Part shown: positions 1 through 6,788 of the stretch, in pieces
How positions within the stretch are numbered: position 1 is the first letter of the stretch
Layout of the letters: each line of letters begins with the position of its first letter
Assembly (NCBI GenBank): GCA_902766265.1
Contig: CACXCY010000147.1
Span: 1 to 7,851, forward strand
DNA from: an uncultured Bacteroidota bacterium
GTDB taxonomy: Bacteria; Bacteroidota; Bacteroidia; Bacteroidales; P3
Reading direction: 5' to 3'
DNA: 7,851 nucleotides
Position numbers and translations under genes: made by a program
Notes under the pieces: generated by a model
Told to the model about the DNA's origin: nothing
What the model saw: the letters and a program-made list of their open reading frames with translations, nothing else
Database searches by the model: none

Positions 1-530
1 TCGCCTATCTTCGCATTGAGGTTGATTTGCAGGTTCTCGTCGAAGTCGAATGTCGTCACACTCCTCTCGCTGGCATCGCGCTGCGGGTCGTCGCGGTAGT
101 TGTTCACTATCTGGAACGTCAGCTCGGCGCTGCCGCTGGGCGTAATCTTGATTTCCGGCTTGCCCATCAAGGCCTCCAACTTCTGGCTTATCTGGTTGAA
201 TCCCGGTATCTTGCTCAGCAAGCCCCCTTCGCTGTTGTCCAACACCGTACCCCCTCGCTTGTCGTCCCAATACTGGCGCATCAACTGCTCCATCTTCCAG
301 TCTTCATAGTCCTCGAACGACATGTATTCGCGACTGATTTCCATCCCCCCCACCGTTCTGACTTTCACATAATCTCCATGCTCGGCATCGTATATCACCG
401 TGTCCCTCACACTCCCCGGGGTGTATCCACTACCCATGGGCCTGAATTCCACCGAATCGCTCTGCCCCCACGCCGCCAACCGGCAGCAACACAAGAGAAT
501 CAGCAGGAGAATATGTTTATATTTGATCAC
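1..530 (-). CDS. sprA: SprA/Sov, outer-membrane translocon of the type IX secretion system (N-terminal 176 residues, partial)
   Basis: SprA (Sov in Porphyromonas) is the giant outer-membrane beta-barrel through which T9SS cargo leaves the cell; family members exceed 2000 residues, so most of the gene lies beyond the left edge. Translating the minus strand from 530 gives a signal peptide (MIKYKH, then a Leu/Cys-rich core, ending near AAWGQ at residues 19-23). Diagnostic family text follows: IKITPSGSAEL at residues 127-137 and TTFDFDENLQINLNAKIG at residues 159-176, matching the conserved SprA block of the form PSGSAEL..TTFDFD..IQ.N..GKIG. The start is GTG at 530-528: a TAA stop lies three codons upstream in frame, and the first in-frame ATG (residue 32) falls after the signal peptide. 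The three cysteines in the signal peptide do not form a lipobox, because Leu rather than Gly/Ala/Ser precedes the first. The gene follows the C25 peptidase by 69 bp. Family assignment is firm; the exact start is slightly less so. Confidence 0.88.
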   Translation of the reverse strand, partial: MIKYKHILLLILLCCCRLAAWGQSDSVEFRPMGSGYTPGSVRDTVIYDAEHGDYVKVRTVGGMEISREYMSFEDYEDWKMEQLMRQYWDDKRGGTVLDNSEGGLLSKIPGFNQISQKLEALMGKPEIKITPSGSAELTFQIVNNYRDDPQRDASERSVTTFDFDENLQINLNAKIG

Positions 531-577
531 TAACTTTTAACTCTTAATTTAAAACTCGTAAGTCATAACTCATAACT
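529..577. repeat. Heptamer (7-bp periodic) repeat array in the C25-sprA spacer
   Basis: On the plus strand the spacer reads as seven consecutive 7-mers: actaact, tttaact, cttaatt, taaaact, cgtaagt, cataact, cataact. The consensus is NNTAACT. The array fills most of the gap between the C25 stop codon and sprA, and its first unit covers two bases of the sprA GTG start. No stem-loop is evident, so I do not call it a terminator. Its effect on sprA expression is unknown. The two outermost right-hand units are identical and the middle ones are degenerate, which suggests an old array. Confidence 0.75.
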
Positions 578-599
578 CTTATTTTTATTGCACTGGAGG

Positions 600-839
600 C
601 TATCTTACAACAACAATTCTACGCGCCGGCAAATTCCCTATCTTCACCAAATAAACACCCGACAATTGTATTGGAATATACAGTTGGCCGCTTCCTATAC
701 TACTACCCTCCTGCACTCCAATACTCCGACACTCTCGTCCCACTGCATCGTAGACCTTCACTACATAGCCCTCTGCCCCTTCCACCACAATACCTCCCTC
801 TCTTTGAAACACCCTCACTTCAATACCCCATGCATCCTC
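600..839 (-). other. T9SS type A C-terminal sorting domain of the C25 peptidase
   Basis: Residues about 1327-1405 of the C25 protein form the signal that directs cargo to the T9SS, where it is normally removed and the protein anchored to the surface. Visible landmarks are VKVYDAVGRE (1353-1362, the central motif), LSGVYLVKIG (1385-1394) and the terminal strand ARRIVVVR (1398-1405). The usual opening YPNP motif is absent: the region starts IEVRVFQREGG instead. A Bacteroidales variant that lacks the proline turn is the likely explanation, since the rest of the domain is intact. Confidence 0.82.
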
Positions 840-3800
840 AATACCACTCTCCGTGATGTATATGGTATCGTGAATAAAAACGGTATCATGAATGAACACC
901 GTATCGTAGAGCCACAAGGTATCCGTCAATAGCGCTGTATCGAAGATATAATGGTCAACGGTATCAATAAGTGTATTATACACCGTGTCGTAGAGCGTGT
1001 TATACACCGTGTCATATTGCATACTGAACACCGTATCAACCACCATGTTGTACACCGTATCATACAATGTGGCATACATCGTATCATACAATGTGGCATA
1101 CACCGTATCATACAATGTGGCATATACCGTATCATACAATGTGCTATATACCGTATCATAAAGTGTCGTCACGAATGTATCTGTCTCCACTATGATGGCT
1201 GTATCGTGGATGTAGACATTTACTGGTATCTCAACCACAACCGTGTCTGCTCTTACATACAACGTATCGTGAACCAAGACCTCCTCATACAACGTCACCG
1301 TGTCATACTGTGTCTGTGTCATTGTGTCATACTGTATCTGTATTAGGGTCACGGTATCGCGCTGTATCTGTGTCAATGTCACTGTGTCATGCTGTACCTC
1401 CGTCAGTATTATGGTGTCGGTTTGGGTAATCACCGTGGTATCATGAATAGTGGTGACACCTCCATGGGACAGCGTGGCAACAAACTGCAGGTTACCGTTG
1501 ACGGTCACTTGGCGGGGATTGCTGTTATTCCCGTCCGTCCACTGAACGAATGCATATCCCGCCTGCGGACAGACACCCACTGTGGCAGTCTCACCCTGTA
1601 AATAACTACCTGCACCCATCGCTGTACCATGGTTAGCCGAGACCGTCACCACATAGCTGGGCACTGGATGGGGCAGACTCACATTGTCAATCCATGCGCA
1701 GTCAGAATTACTGCTAACGCTCGCATCTTTCGAATAACTGAAGGTGAAAGTGTGTTGCCCCGGGGACACCGCGAAGGCTGCGCGAGTCCAGTTTACCTGA
1801 CCTGAATTGACAACTTTTTCTGTCCCATCAACATAGAAATGGAATTTATCATAGTTAGCCTCCGACGAGACTTTATAATAGAAACTGACACTGTCGGCAT
1901 GCGACACATTCATCGTGATGTTCATCTCGGAGGTCTGGTTATGACTAAGGTTCGAGGCCGAACGTGCACTATAGTTGCCCTCCTGCGACTCGCCCGAAAC
2001 CATCTCCCACGGATATGTTCCCTGTGTCCATCCTTGCACCAAATAATGACCACCCTCAAAGGTTTCCAAGCTGTTCTCGCCAATAAACACATTGATATTC
2101 TCCGATGCTGTCATATTCCCCGACAACTGAATGGTCACAGGGACTGTTAAATTCATTGCCATTGAGGAAGCAGCCTGCAGTGTAAACTGACGCGTAATCG
2201 TAGCACCGGCGGCAAGTGTAAACGTGTTATTGTTGGCTGCTGTCACCGTCAGCTGTGTGTTCGACGAGGTAAGCGTCAGCCGCGATGACCCCATTGTTGC
2301 ATGGCCACTATTGGTCACCGTCACCACCACCATGGTGCTTGTGCCTGGCATCACCGAGGGCATTACATTGTCCACTGATATCGTCACCACTGGTGCTTTC
2401 AGCGTGAGGGGAAAGCTATTCGTGGTTGGAGTAGAGTTATTGCTCCAGTTGGCAGTGGCTGTCACAACTGCTTGGGTGCCGTCTGTGGCCTGCGAACCCA
2501 CGGTGGCAGTCACAGTGCGGGTCACCGTATCTCCTGCAGCAATGGTGTTCACCGTCAGACTACTGCTCGAAAGAACGAGGGCACTATTGTCGCTCGAAAG
2601 ATTCACAGAAACATTGCGGGCAGTACTGTTGCCCATATTGACAATCTTCACTTTGAGTTGTACCGTAGAGCCTGCTGCCAACTCGCCCTGTGGTGTAACA
2701 GAGGTCACTTGGGCATAAGCACCCTGAGTAGAAACGACCGACAAAATACGGAATGTTGTCTTGTACTGCTGTGCCGATGCCACCAGCTCGTATCCACCCA
2801 CCGTGAGGCCCGAAACAATAGTTAGTGTCACCGTACCCGAGGCATTGGCAAAACCTGATGCCTTAAGTGTGTGGGTAGCAGTATCTGTCAATGCCACATA
2901 TGCATACGGTGCTGCCGTGACAGTAAAACTGGTAGTCCCCAAAGCAAGCGTCGACGGCGCCGTCACGGTCATGTCTTGTGCCTGTTTTAGATAAGGCATC
3001 AACGACGGGTCTCCCATCAGATGGTATATCTCCCAATAGTAGTATTTGTATCTTGACGAACTCGACTCTACAGCCATGTTGCCTTGGAACATCAGTTCTC
3101 CCTGGGTCTTCACCCACTGATTGTAGGATTCGTTATGGGTGTGATTGATGCGATCATATACACCCAGATTCGAACCATTATAGGCCATCGACATCGAAGG
3201 TCCAATGCTACTGCGCAACCCCACTGCCCAATAGAAGTCCTCATTCCAGTATGTGCTATTACTTCCGCCTATGTAACCTACCGCCCCGCAGTAGTTGCCC
3301 TTGCGCAACACCGACTCTCCCAGGCATGTTGTCGTCTCAAACTTGTTAGTAAGGCAGCAGTTGCCAATCATGATGCCAAATTTCTGTGTATTGGTCATCG
3401 AAGCAGCATGACTGGTAGTGAAGTTGGGGGTACCCCAACTGGTAGCACTACCATGAGCAGAATAGTTAATCCAGCCAGCACCTTGATTGTAGTAGTTACG
3501 CACCGTAGCCGAGTTGGATGAGGCACTACTGCCGACAGTCACATTCGAACCCGTAGGCACAATGGAGGTATTGTTCTTGAAATACATCACTTGACTCCAT
3601 CCCTGACCGCCGTTAATATAGTTGGTAATGGCATAATCCATCGCCGGGTCAGCATGAGTATAGCCGAAATCGCCACTACTCCCGCCGTCAACACCAGCCA
3701 CCATCACGGCGCGGTCGAGGAACGTCGGATCGGAGAACGAATACTGCTCATACATCAGAGTCTTTTCTATCTGCGGGGTCAACTGGCTGACATTCTGCGC

Positions 3801-4817
3801 TGAGAAACGGCCATAATAACAGTCGGGAATATGATCACCATTAGTCCATGTAGTGTAGTATAGGTCGGTGATATGGTCCGACGACGGGCTGGTAACTTGA
3901 GCAGAGAAGGCCGGTATCTGCTCATGGTCACCCACCAACAACAGATAAGTTGGAGCTGGCGACGACGACGTGGCACCGGTATACTGACTCTTCACATAGT
4001 TCGCAATGGCGGTTGACGTGGTGCCCACTCCGGCATCGTCGGTGTAGACGATATCTGTAATGAAGCCTTTGCGACGTTTCCACTGCACAAAATTATCCAG
4101 CTGCCCGCGGAACGAACTGTGGGACACTATCAGGTAACGTATCGGTGCCACCGTGCGCACTTCTTTGGAGAAAAGGTTATTGAGGGTCATCTCACCACTG
4201 GAAAAAGCGGGCGAATGGTAGCGAGCAAGAAGTTCGCGGGTATCTTCTTCTCTCACTCCGCCATAATTTACCGTCACAACGGCGCTGCGGCAAACAATCA
4301 ATTTGCCCGCCACAGGATTGTAGCGCACCGGCGAGAACTGCAATCGCGCCAGATTCCTGTCGCGAGCAATGCCCACCTGCTCCACTATGGCTTCTTCCAC
4401 ACCATAGTAGGCATCCGTGGCGTATATCTTCGCGGTGATGGTCAACGAAGGGCGTTCCATGTCCGACTTGCTGCGCGAGGGTTGCAGCGGTATCACAGGC
4501 GCACCCTCTACAGAGATGGTGTCATAGACAGCATCGCTTACCGTCACCACGAACTCACCGCACAACGGTGTTTCTATCATCGCTGAGAATGTCGGCAAAT
4601 TAGGGGCACCCACCTCCGCCGACGACATGCACCCGTCAGCTGTCAGCATGGTAAACGGCCGTCCGTCGAGGACAGTCGGCTCCATGTGCAAAGTTCCCAT
4701 CTCGTATTTCACTTGAAGTGCATGGTAGTCATCACGCAACACCTTCTGTCCGTATGCTTTCGCCGACAGCATTGTCGACAGCATCAAAAGCACCACATAT
4801 TTCGCGTTCTTCATCAT
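600..4817 (-). CDS. Gingipain-like C25 cysteine peptidase with adhesin-like domains, Asp-Thr stalk and T9SS sorting tail
   Basis: Predicted secreted cysteine endopeptidase of family C25, 1405 residues. Seen in order: signal peptide (1-23, ending AYGQ); gingipain-type propeptide (about 24-225, with GAPNLPTF at 70-77); C25 catalytic domain (about 226-610) with LLLVGDHEQIPAF (292-304), YYGRFSA (334-340), catalytic His455 in NYSAHGS, catalytic Cys488 in GNCCLTNKF and closing LMGDPSL (600-606). The His-Cys spacing of 33 equals that of RgpB (His211/Cys244, from memory). Then an Ig-like domain (about 615-692), two CARDB-like beta-sandwiches (about 700-808 and 810-911), a jelly-roll/cleaved-adhesin-like domain (about 915-1048), an InlB-B-type repeat (about 1055-1116), the Asp-Thr stalk (about 1124-1320) and a sorting tail (about 1327-1405) with VYDAVGRE and GVYLVKIGN..ARRIVVVR. 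The motif is unlike PorU (TATCEFG type), so this is more likely cargo than the sortase. ATG-ATG at 4817 gives two possible starts. It begins 13 bp after ruvA, so co-transcription is likely. Substrate preference cannot be read from sequence. Confidence 0.9.
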   Translation of the reverse strand: MMKNAKYVVLLMLSTMLSAKAYGQKVLRDDYHALQVKYEMGTLHMEPTVLDGRPFTMLTADGCMSSAEVGAPNLPTFSAMIETPLCGEFVVTVSDAVYDTISVEGAPVIPLQPSRSKSDMERPSLTITAKIYATDAYYGVEEAIVEQVGIARDRNLARLQFSPVRYNPVAGKLIVCRSAVVTVNYGGVREEDTRELLARYHSPAFSSGEMTLNNLFSKEVRTVAPIRYLIVSHSSFRGQLDNFVQWKRRKGFITDIVYTDDAGVGTTSTAIANYVKSQYTGATSSSPAPTYLLLVGDHEQIPAFSAQVTSPSSDHITDLYYTTWTNGDHIPDCYYGRFSAQNVSQLTPQIEKTLMYEQYSFSDPTFLDRAVMVAGVDGGSSGDFGYTHADPAMDYAITNYINGGQGWSQVMYFKNNTSIVPTGSNVTVGSSASSNSATVRNYYNQGAGWINYSAHGSATSWGTPNFTTSHAASMTNTQKFGIMIGNCCLTNKFETTTCLGESVLRKGNYCGAVGYIGGSNSTYWNEDFYWAVGLRSSIGPSMSMAYNGSNLGVYDRINHTHNESYNQWVKTQGELMFQGNMAVESSSSRYKYYYWEIYHLMGDPSLMPYLKQAQDMTVTAPSTLALGTTSFTVTAAPYAYVALTDTATHTLKASGFANASGTVTLTIVSGLTVGGYELVASAQQYKTTFRILSVVSTQGAYAQVTSVTPQGELAAGSTVQLKVKIVNMGNSTARNVSVNLSSDNSALVLSSSSLTVNTIAAGDTVTRTVTATVGSQATDGTQAVVTATANWSNNSTPTTNSFPLTLKAPVVTISVDNVMPSVMPGTSTMVVVTVTNSGHATMGSSRLTLTSSNTQLTVTAANNNTFTLAAGATITRQFTLQAASSMAMNLTVPVTIQLSGNMTASENINVFIGENSLETFEGGHYLVQGWTQGTYPWEMVSGESQEGNYSARSASNLSHNQTSEMNITMNVSHADSVSFYYKVSSEANYDKFHFYVDGTEKVVNSGQVNWTRAAFAVSPGQHTFTFSYSKDASVSSNSDCAWIDNVSLPHPVPSYVVTVSANHGTAMGAGSYLQGETATVGVCPQAGYAFVQWTDGNNSNPRQVTVNGNLQFVATLSHGGVTTIHDTTVITQTDTIILTEVQHDTVTLTQIQRDTVTLIQIQYDTMTQTQYDTVTLYEEVLVHDTLYVRADTVVVEIPVNVYIHDTAIIVETDTFVTTLYDTVYSTLYDTVYATLYDTVYATLYDTMYATLYDTVYNMVVDTVFSMQYDTVYNTLYDTVYNTLIDTVDHYIFDTALLTDTLWLYDTVFIHDTVFIHDTIYITESGIEDAWGIEVRVFQREGGIVVEGAEGYVVKVYDAVGRECRSIGVQEGSSIGSGQLYIPIQLSGVYLVKIGNLPARRIVVVR
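951..1166 (-). repeat. Nine tandem 24-bp units encoding an octapeptide LYDTVYxT stalk
   Basis: Residues 1218-1289 of the C25 protein divide exactly into nine 8-residue units: LYDTVYST, LYDTVYAT, LYDTVYAT, LYDTMYAT, LYDTVYNM, VVDTVFSM, QYDTVYNT, LYDTVYNT, LIDTVDHY. At the DNA level the central units are almost identical (plus-strand core cgtatcatacaatgtggcat, repeated between about 1057 and 1165), while the flanking ones have diverged. This is the pattern of recent expansion from the middle. As 24 is divisible by 3, gain or loss of a unit changes stalk length without breaking the frame. Alternating hydrophobic and Asp-Thr residues suggest an extended beta-rich rod between the adhesin-like domains and the sorting tail. 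Confidence 0.93.
1308..1397 (-). repeat. Three 30-bp units encoding a decapeptide xQxDTVTLTQ repeat
   Basis: Residues 1141-1170 of the C25 protein read VQHDTVTLTQ, IQRDTVTLIQ, IQYDTMTQTQ, followed by a partial fourth unit YDTVTL. This keeps the Asp-Thr core of the octapeptide array but with a 10-residue period. Between the two arrays (about residues 1177-1217) lie irregular DT-containing segments such as HDTLYV, ADTVVV, HDTAII and TDTFVT, so the stalk as a whole runs over about 195 residues (DNA about 858-1445). Confidence 0.85.
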
Positions 4818-4830
4818 TTTTTCAATTCCC

Positions 4831-5427
4831 CTATAGTCTCTTCAGTCCCTCCTTGATAATCTCTTCCACAGTCATCATGCTGCCGTCGGCATTCTTCCAG
4901 TCGGAAGACATGAGCAGCTTCTCCACAGCAGGCTTGGCAAACCCAAGCATCGTCAGGGCCGTCATGGCCTCGTCGCGTGCCTGGTTCTGCTGACCGCCGA
5001 CTGCCAACTGCTGACCACTCACCATTCCCACCTTGTCGGCCAGCTCCAGCACAATCCGCTGCGCCGTCTTCGCGCCGATGCCTTTCACCCGCTGCACCTT
5101 CTTCACATCCTGCGTCTGGATGGCCGAGCGCAACTCGTCCACCGTCAGCGACGACAGCATCACCCGCGCCGTCTGGTTGCCCACACCGTTCACCCCCACC
5201 AGTATCCGGAACATCTCGCGCTCCGCCATGTCGTAGAAGCCGAACAGCTGCTGCGCATCCTCCCTCACCACATGGTGGGCATAGAGCTTCACCCGTGTTG
5301 CGTCGGCACGACGCAGCGCCTCGTAGGTGTTCAGCGTAATCTCCAACAGATAGCCCACACCACCACAGTCTATCACCGCCTGCGTAGGCTCCAGCATGGC
5401 CAGTCTTCCTTCAAAATACTCGTACAT
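4831..5427 (-). CDS. ruvA: RuvA, Holliday junction branch-migration complex DNA-binding subunit
   Basis: RuvA binds four-way DNA junctions as a tetramer and loads the RuvB motor for branch migration during recombination repair. The 198-residue length is normal. Seen in order: N-terminal OB-fold domain I (MYEYFEGRLAML, then GGVGYLLEI at 22-30 and the LFGFYD segment at 61-66); domain II with two helix-hairpin-helix motifs, LVGVNGVGNQTA (76-87) and VQRVKGIGAKTA (111-122); and C-terminal RuvB-binding domain III (about 150-198, with EAMTALTMLGF and EEIIKEGL). The linker between domains II and III (about 135-149, Gln/Gly-rich) is encoded by a 7-bp repeat described separately. The stop TAG lies 13 bp before the C25 start, so the two genes are probably co-transcribed although functionally unrelated. 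RuvA next to SprA is, from memory, a frequent order in Bacteroidota. No defect is visible. Confidence 0.97.
   Translation of the reverse strand: MYEYFEGRLAMLEPTQAVIDCGGVGYLLEITLNTYEALRRADATRVKLYAHHVVREDAQQLFGFYDMAEREMFRILVGVNGVGNQTARVMLSSLTVDELRSAIQTQDVKKVQRVKGIGAKTAQRIVLELADKVGMVSGQQLAVGGQQNQARDEAMTALTMLGFAKPAVEKLLMSSDWKNADGSMMTVEEIIKEGLKRL
4989..5023. repeat. In-frame heptamer repeat within ruvA (domain II-III linker)
   Basis: The plus strand reads gctgacc, gccgact, gccaact, gctgacc and a degenerate actcacc: five 7-mers with consensus GCYRACY. They encode RuvA residues about 135-147 (MVSGQQLAVGGQQ), the flexible, poorly conserved linker before domain III. Three 7-bp units equal seven codons, so whole-array changes of 21 bp stay in frame. 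The terminal RACT resembles the two intergenic heptamer arrays of this window. Confidence 0.65.
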
Positions 5428-5448
5428 ATATCTCTGTTTTTATTATCC

Positions 5449-5504
5449 AAAAACTAAACACTTAACACTAATCACTTAACACTAATCACTTAACACTAAT
5501 CACT
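5449..5504. repeat. Heptamer/14-bp tandem repeat in the lipoprotein-ruvA spacer, overlapping the lipoprotein stop
   Basis: Eight consecutive plus-strand 7-mers: aaaaact, aaacact, taacact, aatcact, taacact, aatcact, taacact, aatcact. The last six form three perfect copies of the 14-bp unit taacactaatcact; the first two are degenerate. The right-most unit lies inside the lipoprotein gene and, with part of its neighbour, supplies the final Ser-Asp codons and the TAG stop at 5498-5496. The array fills most of the 68-bp gap upstream of ruvA. No hairpin with a U-tract is present. Confidence 0.9.
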
Positions 5505-6788
5505 CTCCGGGAACTGATACCCGATTCCCACGGCAGGACTGTCTTCCTGCAAAGTGTAGTCGTCCTCGTAAGGGTCGCTGAAGAGGGGGTCCTCGCTCCA
5601 TTCGCCACCCTTCACAATGCTGTGCAGCCCAAGGTTGTAGTTCATCTCATAACCCTCCAGCTCGCTGGTCAGCACCTCCTTGTTGTAGGTACCCCAGATG
5701 ATGCAGTCGCGGAAGTCGGCTTTCGTCAAAGCGCCTCCCACGGGTTCTCCGCCCACTATCTCGTTGTTGCTCAGCACCACAGTCTCTATCTTGCGCGTGG
5801 AATAGGTCCAATAGTTGGCGAAGGTGCAGGAGCGGAAGTCGTAGCTGCCGCCGCGCAGCACCGTCAGGCCCGCCAGACAGTCGTATACAAGCAGGTTGCG
5901 TCCTGTGATGGTGGCCGCCTGTCCGATGATGGCGCAGTCGCTCATGTTGCGTATCACGCTGTTGGTCACCGTGAGCTGCGCCCCCGGATAGCAACGCAAG
6001 CCGCCCGTGCCGTTCTCTATCACCGCGTGGTCTATCACGTTACCGGTGCTGTAGTTGTAAAACCAAATGGTCTGCCACTGGCCGGGCAGGAAAGAATACC
6101 ATCCGTCGTGCCGCAGCGAGCTGAAGACCACCGGGGTCTCCTCGGTACCCAGCACCCGCAGGTGGGCGTTGGAGGCGACGACGAGCATGGCACCGTCGCC
6201 GAAGTAGAGCTCATCGCCATCACGCAAGGTCAGCGTGTGGCCGTCGAGCACCGCAGCGGGGTCGATGAAGACATGGGGCCGTGTGTGGTCCCACCTCTCG
6301 CAGTCGATGACGGCGAACCATGTCGAATCGGTCTCTGTGCGACGGTGGTAGATGGCGTTGCGGCCCCAGGCCGTGAGGGGCAGCCGCTGCCCGTTGCCGA
6401 AGACGATGGCATCCTCCACCAGGAAAGGCGTCGTCTGGTCGTTGGGGTTGATGTTGGCCTGCACAAAGATGAAGATGCTGTCGCCAGCCTCAATCTCCAC
6501 ATTGCGTGCCGTCAACGACGTGTCGCCGTCCACATTCATGCGGAAACGACTGGCGCTGCCTCCGGCGAGGGTCACCGTGGAAAGGCGCAGGTTGTCGCCC
6601 GTACGGTTGTAGACCGTCACCATGCGTGTGGTGGTGCCGATGGTGGTGAACACGGTGTCGAACGTCAGCGTGTCGGCCGAGAACTCCAGCTTCACTCCGC
6701 CGTCGTCGACCGAGAAACGCTCCCGCTCGCACCCCGCCGAAAACCACGGCAGCACTCCCAAAACCACTATGTATAAAAATTTTCTCAT
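5496..6788 (-). CDS. Predicted surface lipoprotein with Ig-like and parallel beta-helix domains, function unknown
   Basis: A 430-residue lipoprotein. The signal peptide ends in lipobox SAGC with lipidated Cys20; the charged stretch ERER directly after it resembles the Bacteroidota lipoprotein export signal, so surface display is inferred. Residues about 30-145 form an Ig/ASH-like beta domain (LTFDTVFTTIGTTTR at 41-55, VTVYNRTGDN, NVDGDTS, IFIFVQANINP and LTAWGRNA at 138-145) shared by many uncharacterised Bacteroidota proteins. Residues about 170-425 look like a right-handed parallel beta-helix: short Asn/Gly/Val-rich rungs (VIDHAVIENGTGGL, LTVTNSVIRNMSDCAIIG, LLVYDCLAGLTVLRGG) and the typical closing text DPLFSDPYEDDYTLQEDSPAVGIG (split: 400-411 and 412-423). 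No catalytic motif is recognised; helices of this type often bind or cleave polysaccharide, but that is not shown here. The protein ends seven residues after the closing text, inside a repeat array, perhaps having lost a C-terminal tail. It starts 35 bp after the M64 gene. Confidence 0.85.
   Translation of the reverse strand: MRKFLYIVVLGVLPWFSAGCERERFSVDDGGVKLEFSADTLTFDTVFTTIGTTTRMVTVYNRTGDNLRLSTVTLAGGSASRFRMNVDGDTSLTARNVEIEAGDSIFIFVQANINPNDQTTPFLVEDAIVFGNGQRLPLTAWGRNAIYHRRTETDSTWFAVIDCERWDHTRPHVFIDPAAVLDGHTLTLRDGDELYFGDGAMLVVASNAHLRVLGTEETPVVFSSLRHDGWYSFLPGQWQTIWFYNYSTGNVIDHAVIENGTGGLRCYPGAQLTVTNSVIRNMSDCAIIGQAATITGRNLLVYDCLAGLTVLRGGSYDFRSCTFANYWTYSTRKIETVVLSNNEIVGGEPVGGALTKADFRDCIIWGTYNKEVLTSELEGYEMNYNLGLHSIVKGGEWSEDPLFSDPYEDDYTLQEDSPAVGIGYQFPESD

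Noticed and set aside
27..533. Plus-strand open frame of 168 codons opposite the sprA start
   Set aside because: The minus-strand frame gives a signal peptide and clear SprA conserved text, which explains the region fully.
951..1346. Plus-strand open frame with repeated HRIIQCGI units
   Set aside because: It is the antisense reading of the 24-bp stalk repeats. Any frame lacking a stop in one unit stays open through the array, so openness is no evidence of coding.
858..1445. CRISPR-like array at the regular repeats
   Set aside because: The repeats are contiguous 24-bp and 30-bp coding units in frame with a long gene, with no unique spacers between them.
600..4817. C25 gene as PorU, the T9SS sortase
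   Set aside because: The segment around the catalytic cysteine (GNCCLTNKF) and the adhesin-like and stalk domains fit a gingipain-type cargo better than the PorU TATCEFG pattern as remembered.
5428..5462. Possible Bacteroidota -7 element (TAnnTTTG-like tagttttt) upstream of ruvA
   Set aside because: The match is imperfect, no convincing -33 element could be placed, and the surrounding repeat is AT-rich enough to give such matches by chance.
5622..6776. Long open frame (384 codons) on the plus strand opposite the lipoprotein gene
   Set aside because: It is a shadow of the GC-biased third codon positions of the lipoprotein gene; it has no signal, no recognisable domain and low-complexity Val/Gly/His/Arg composition.
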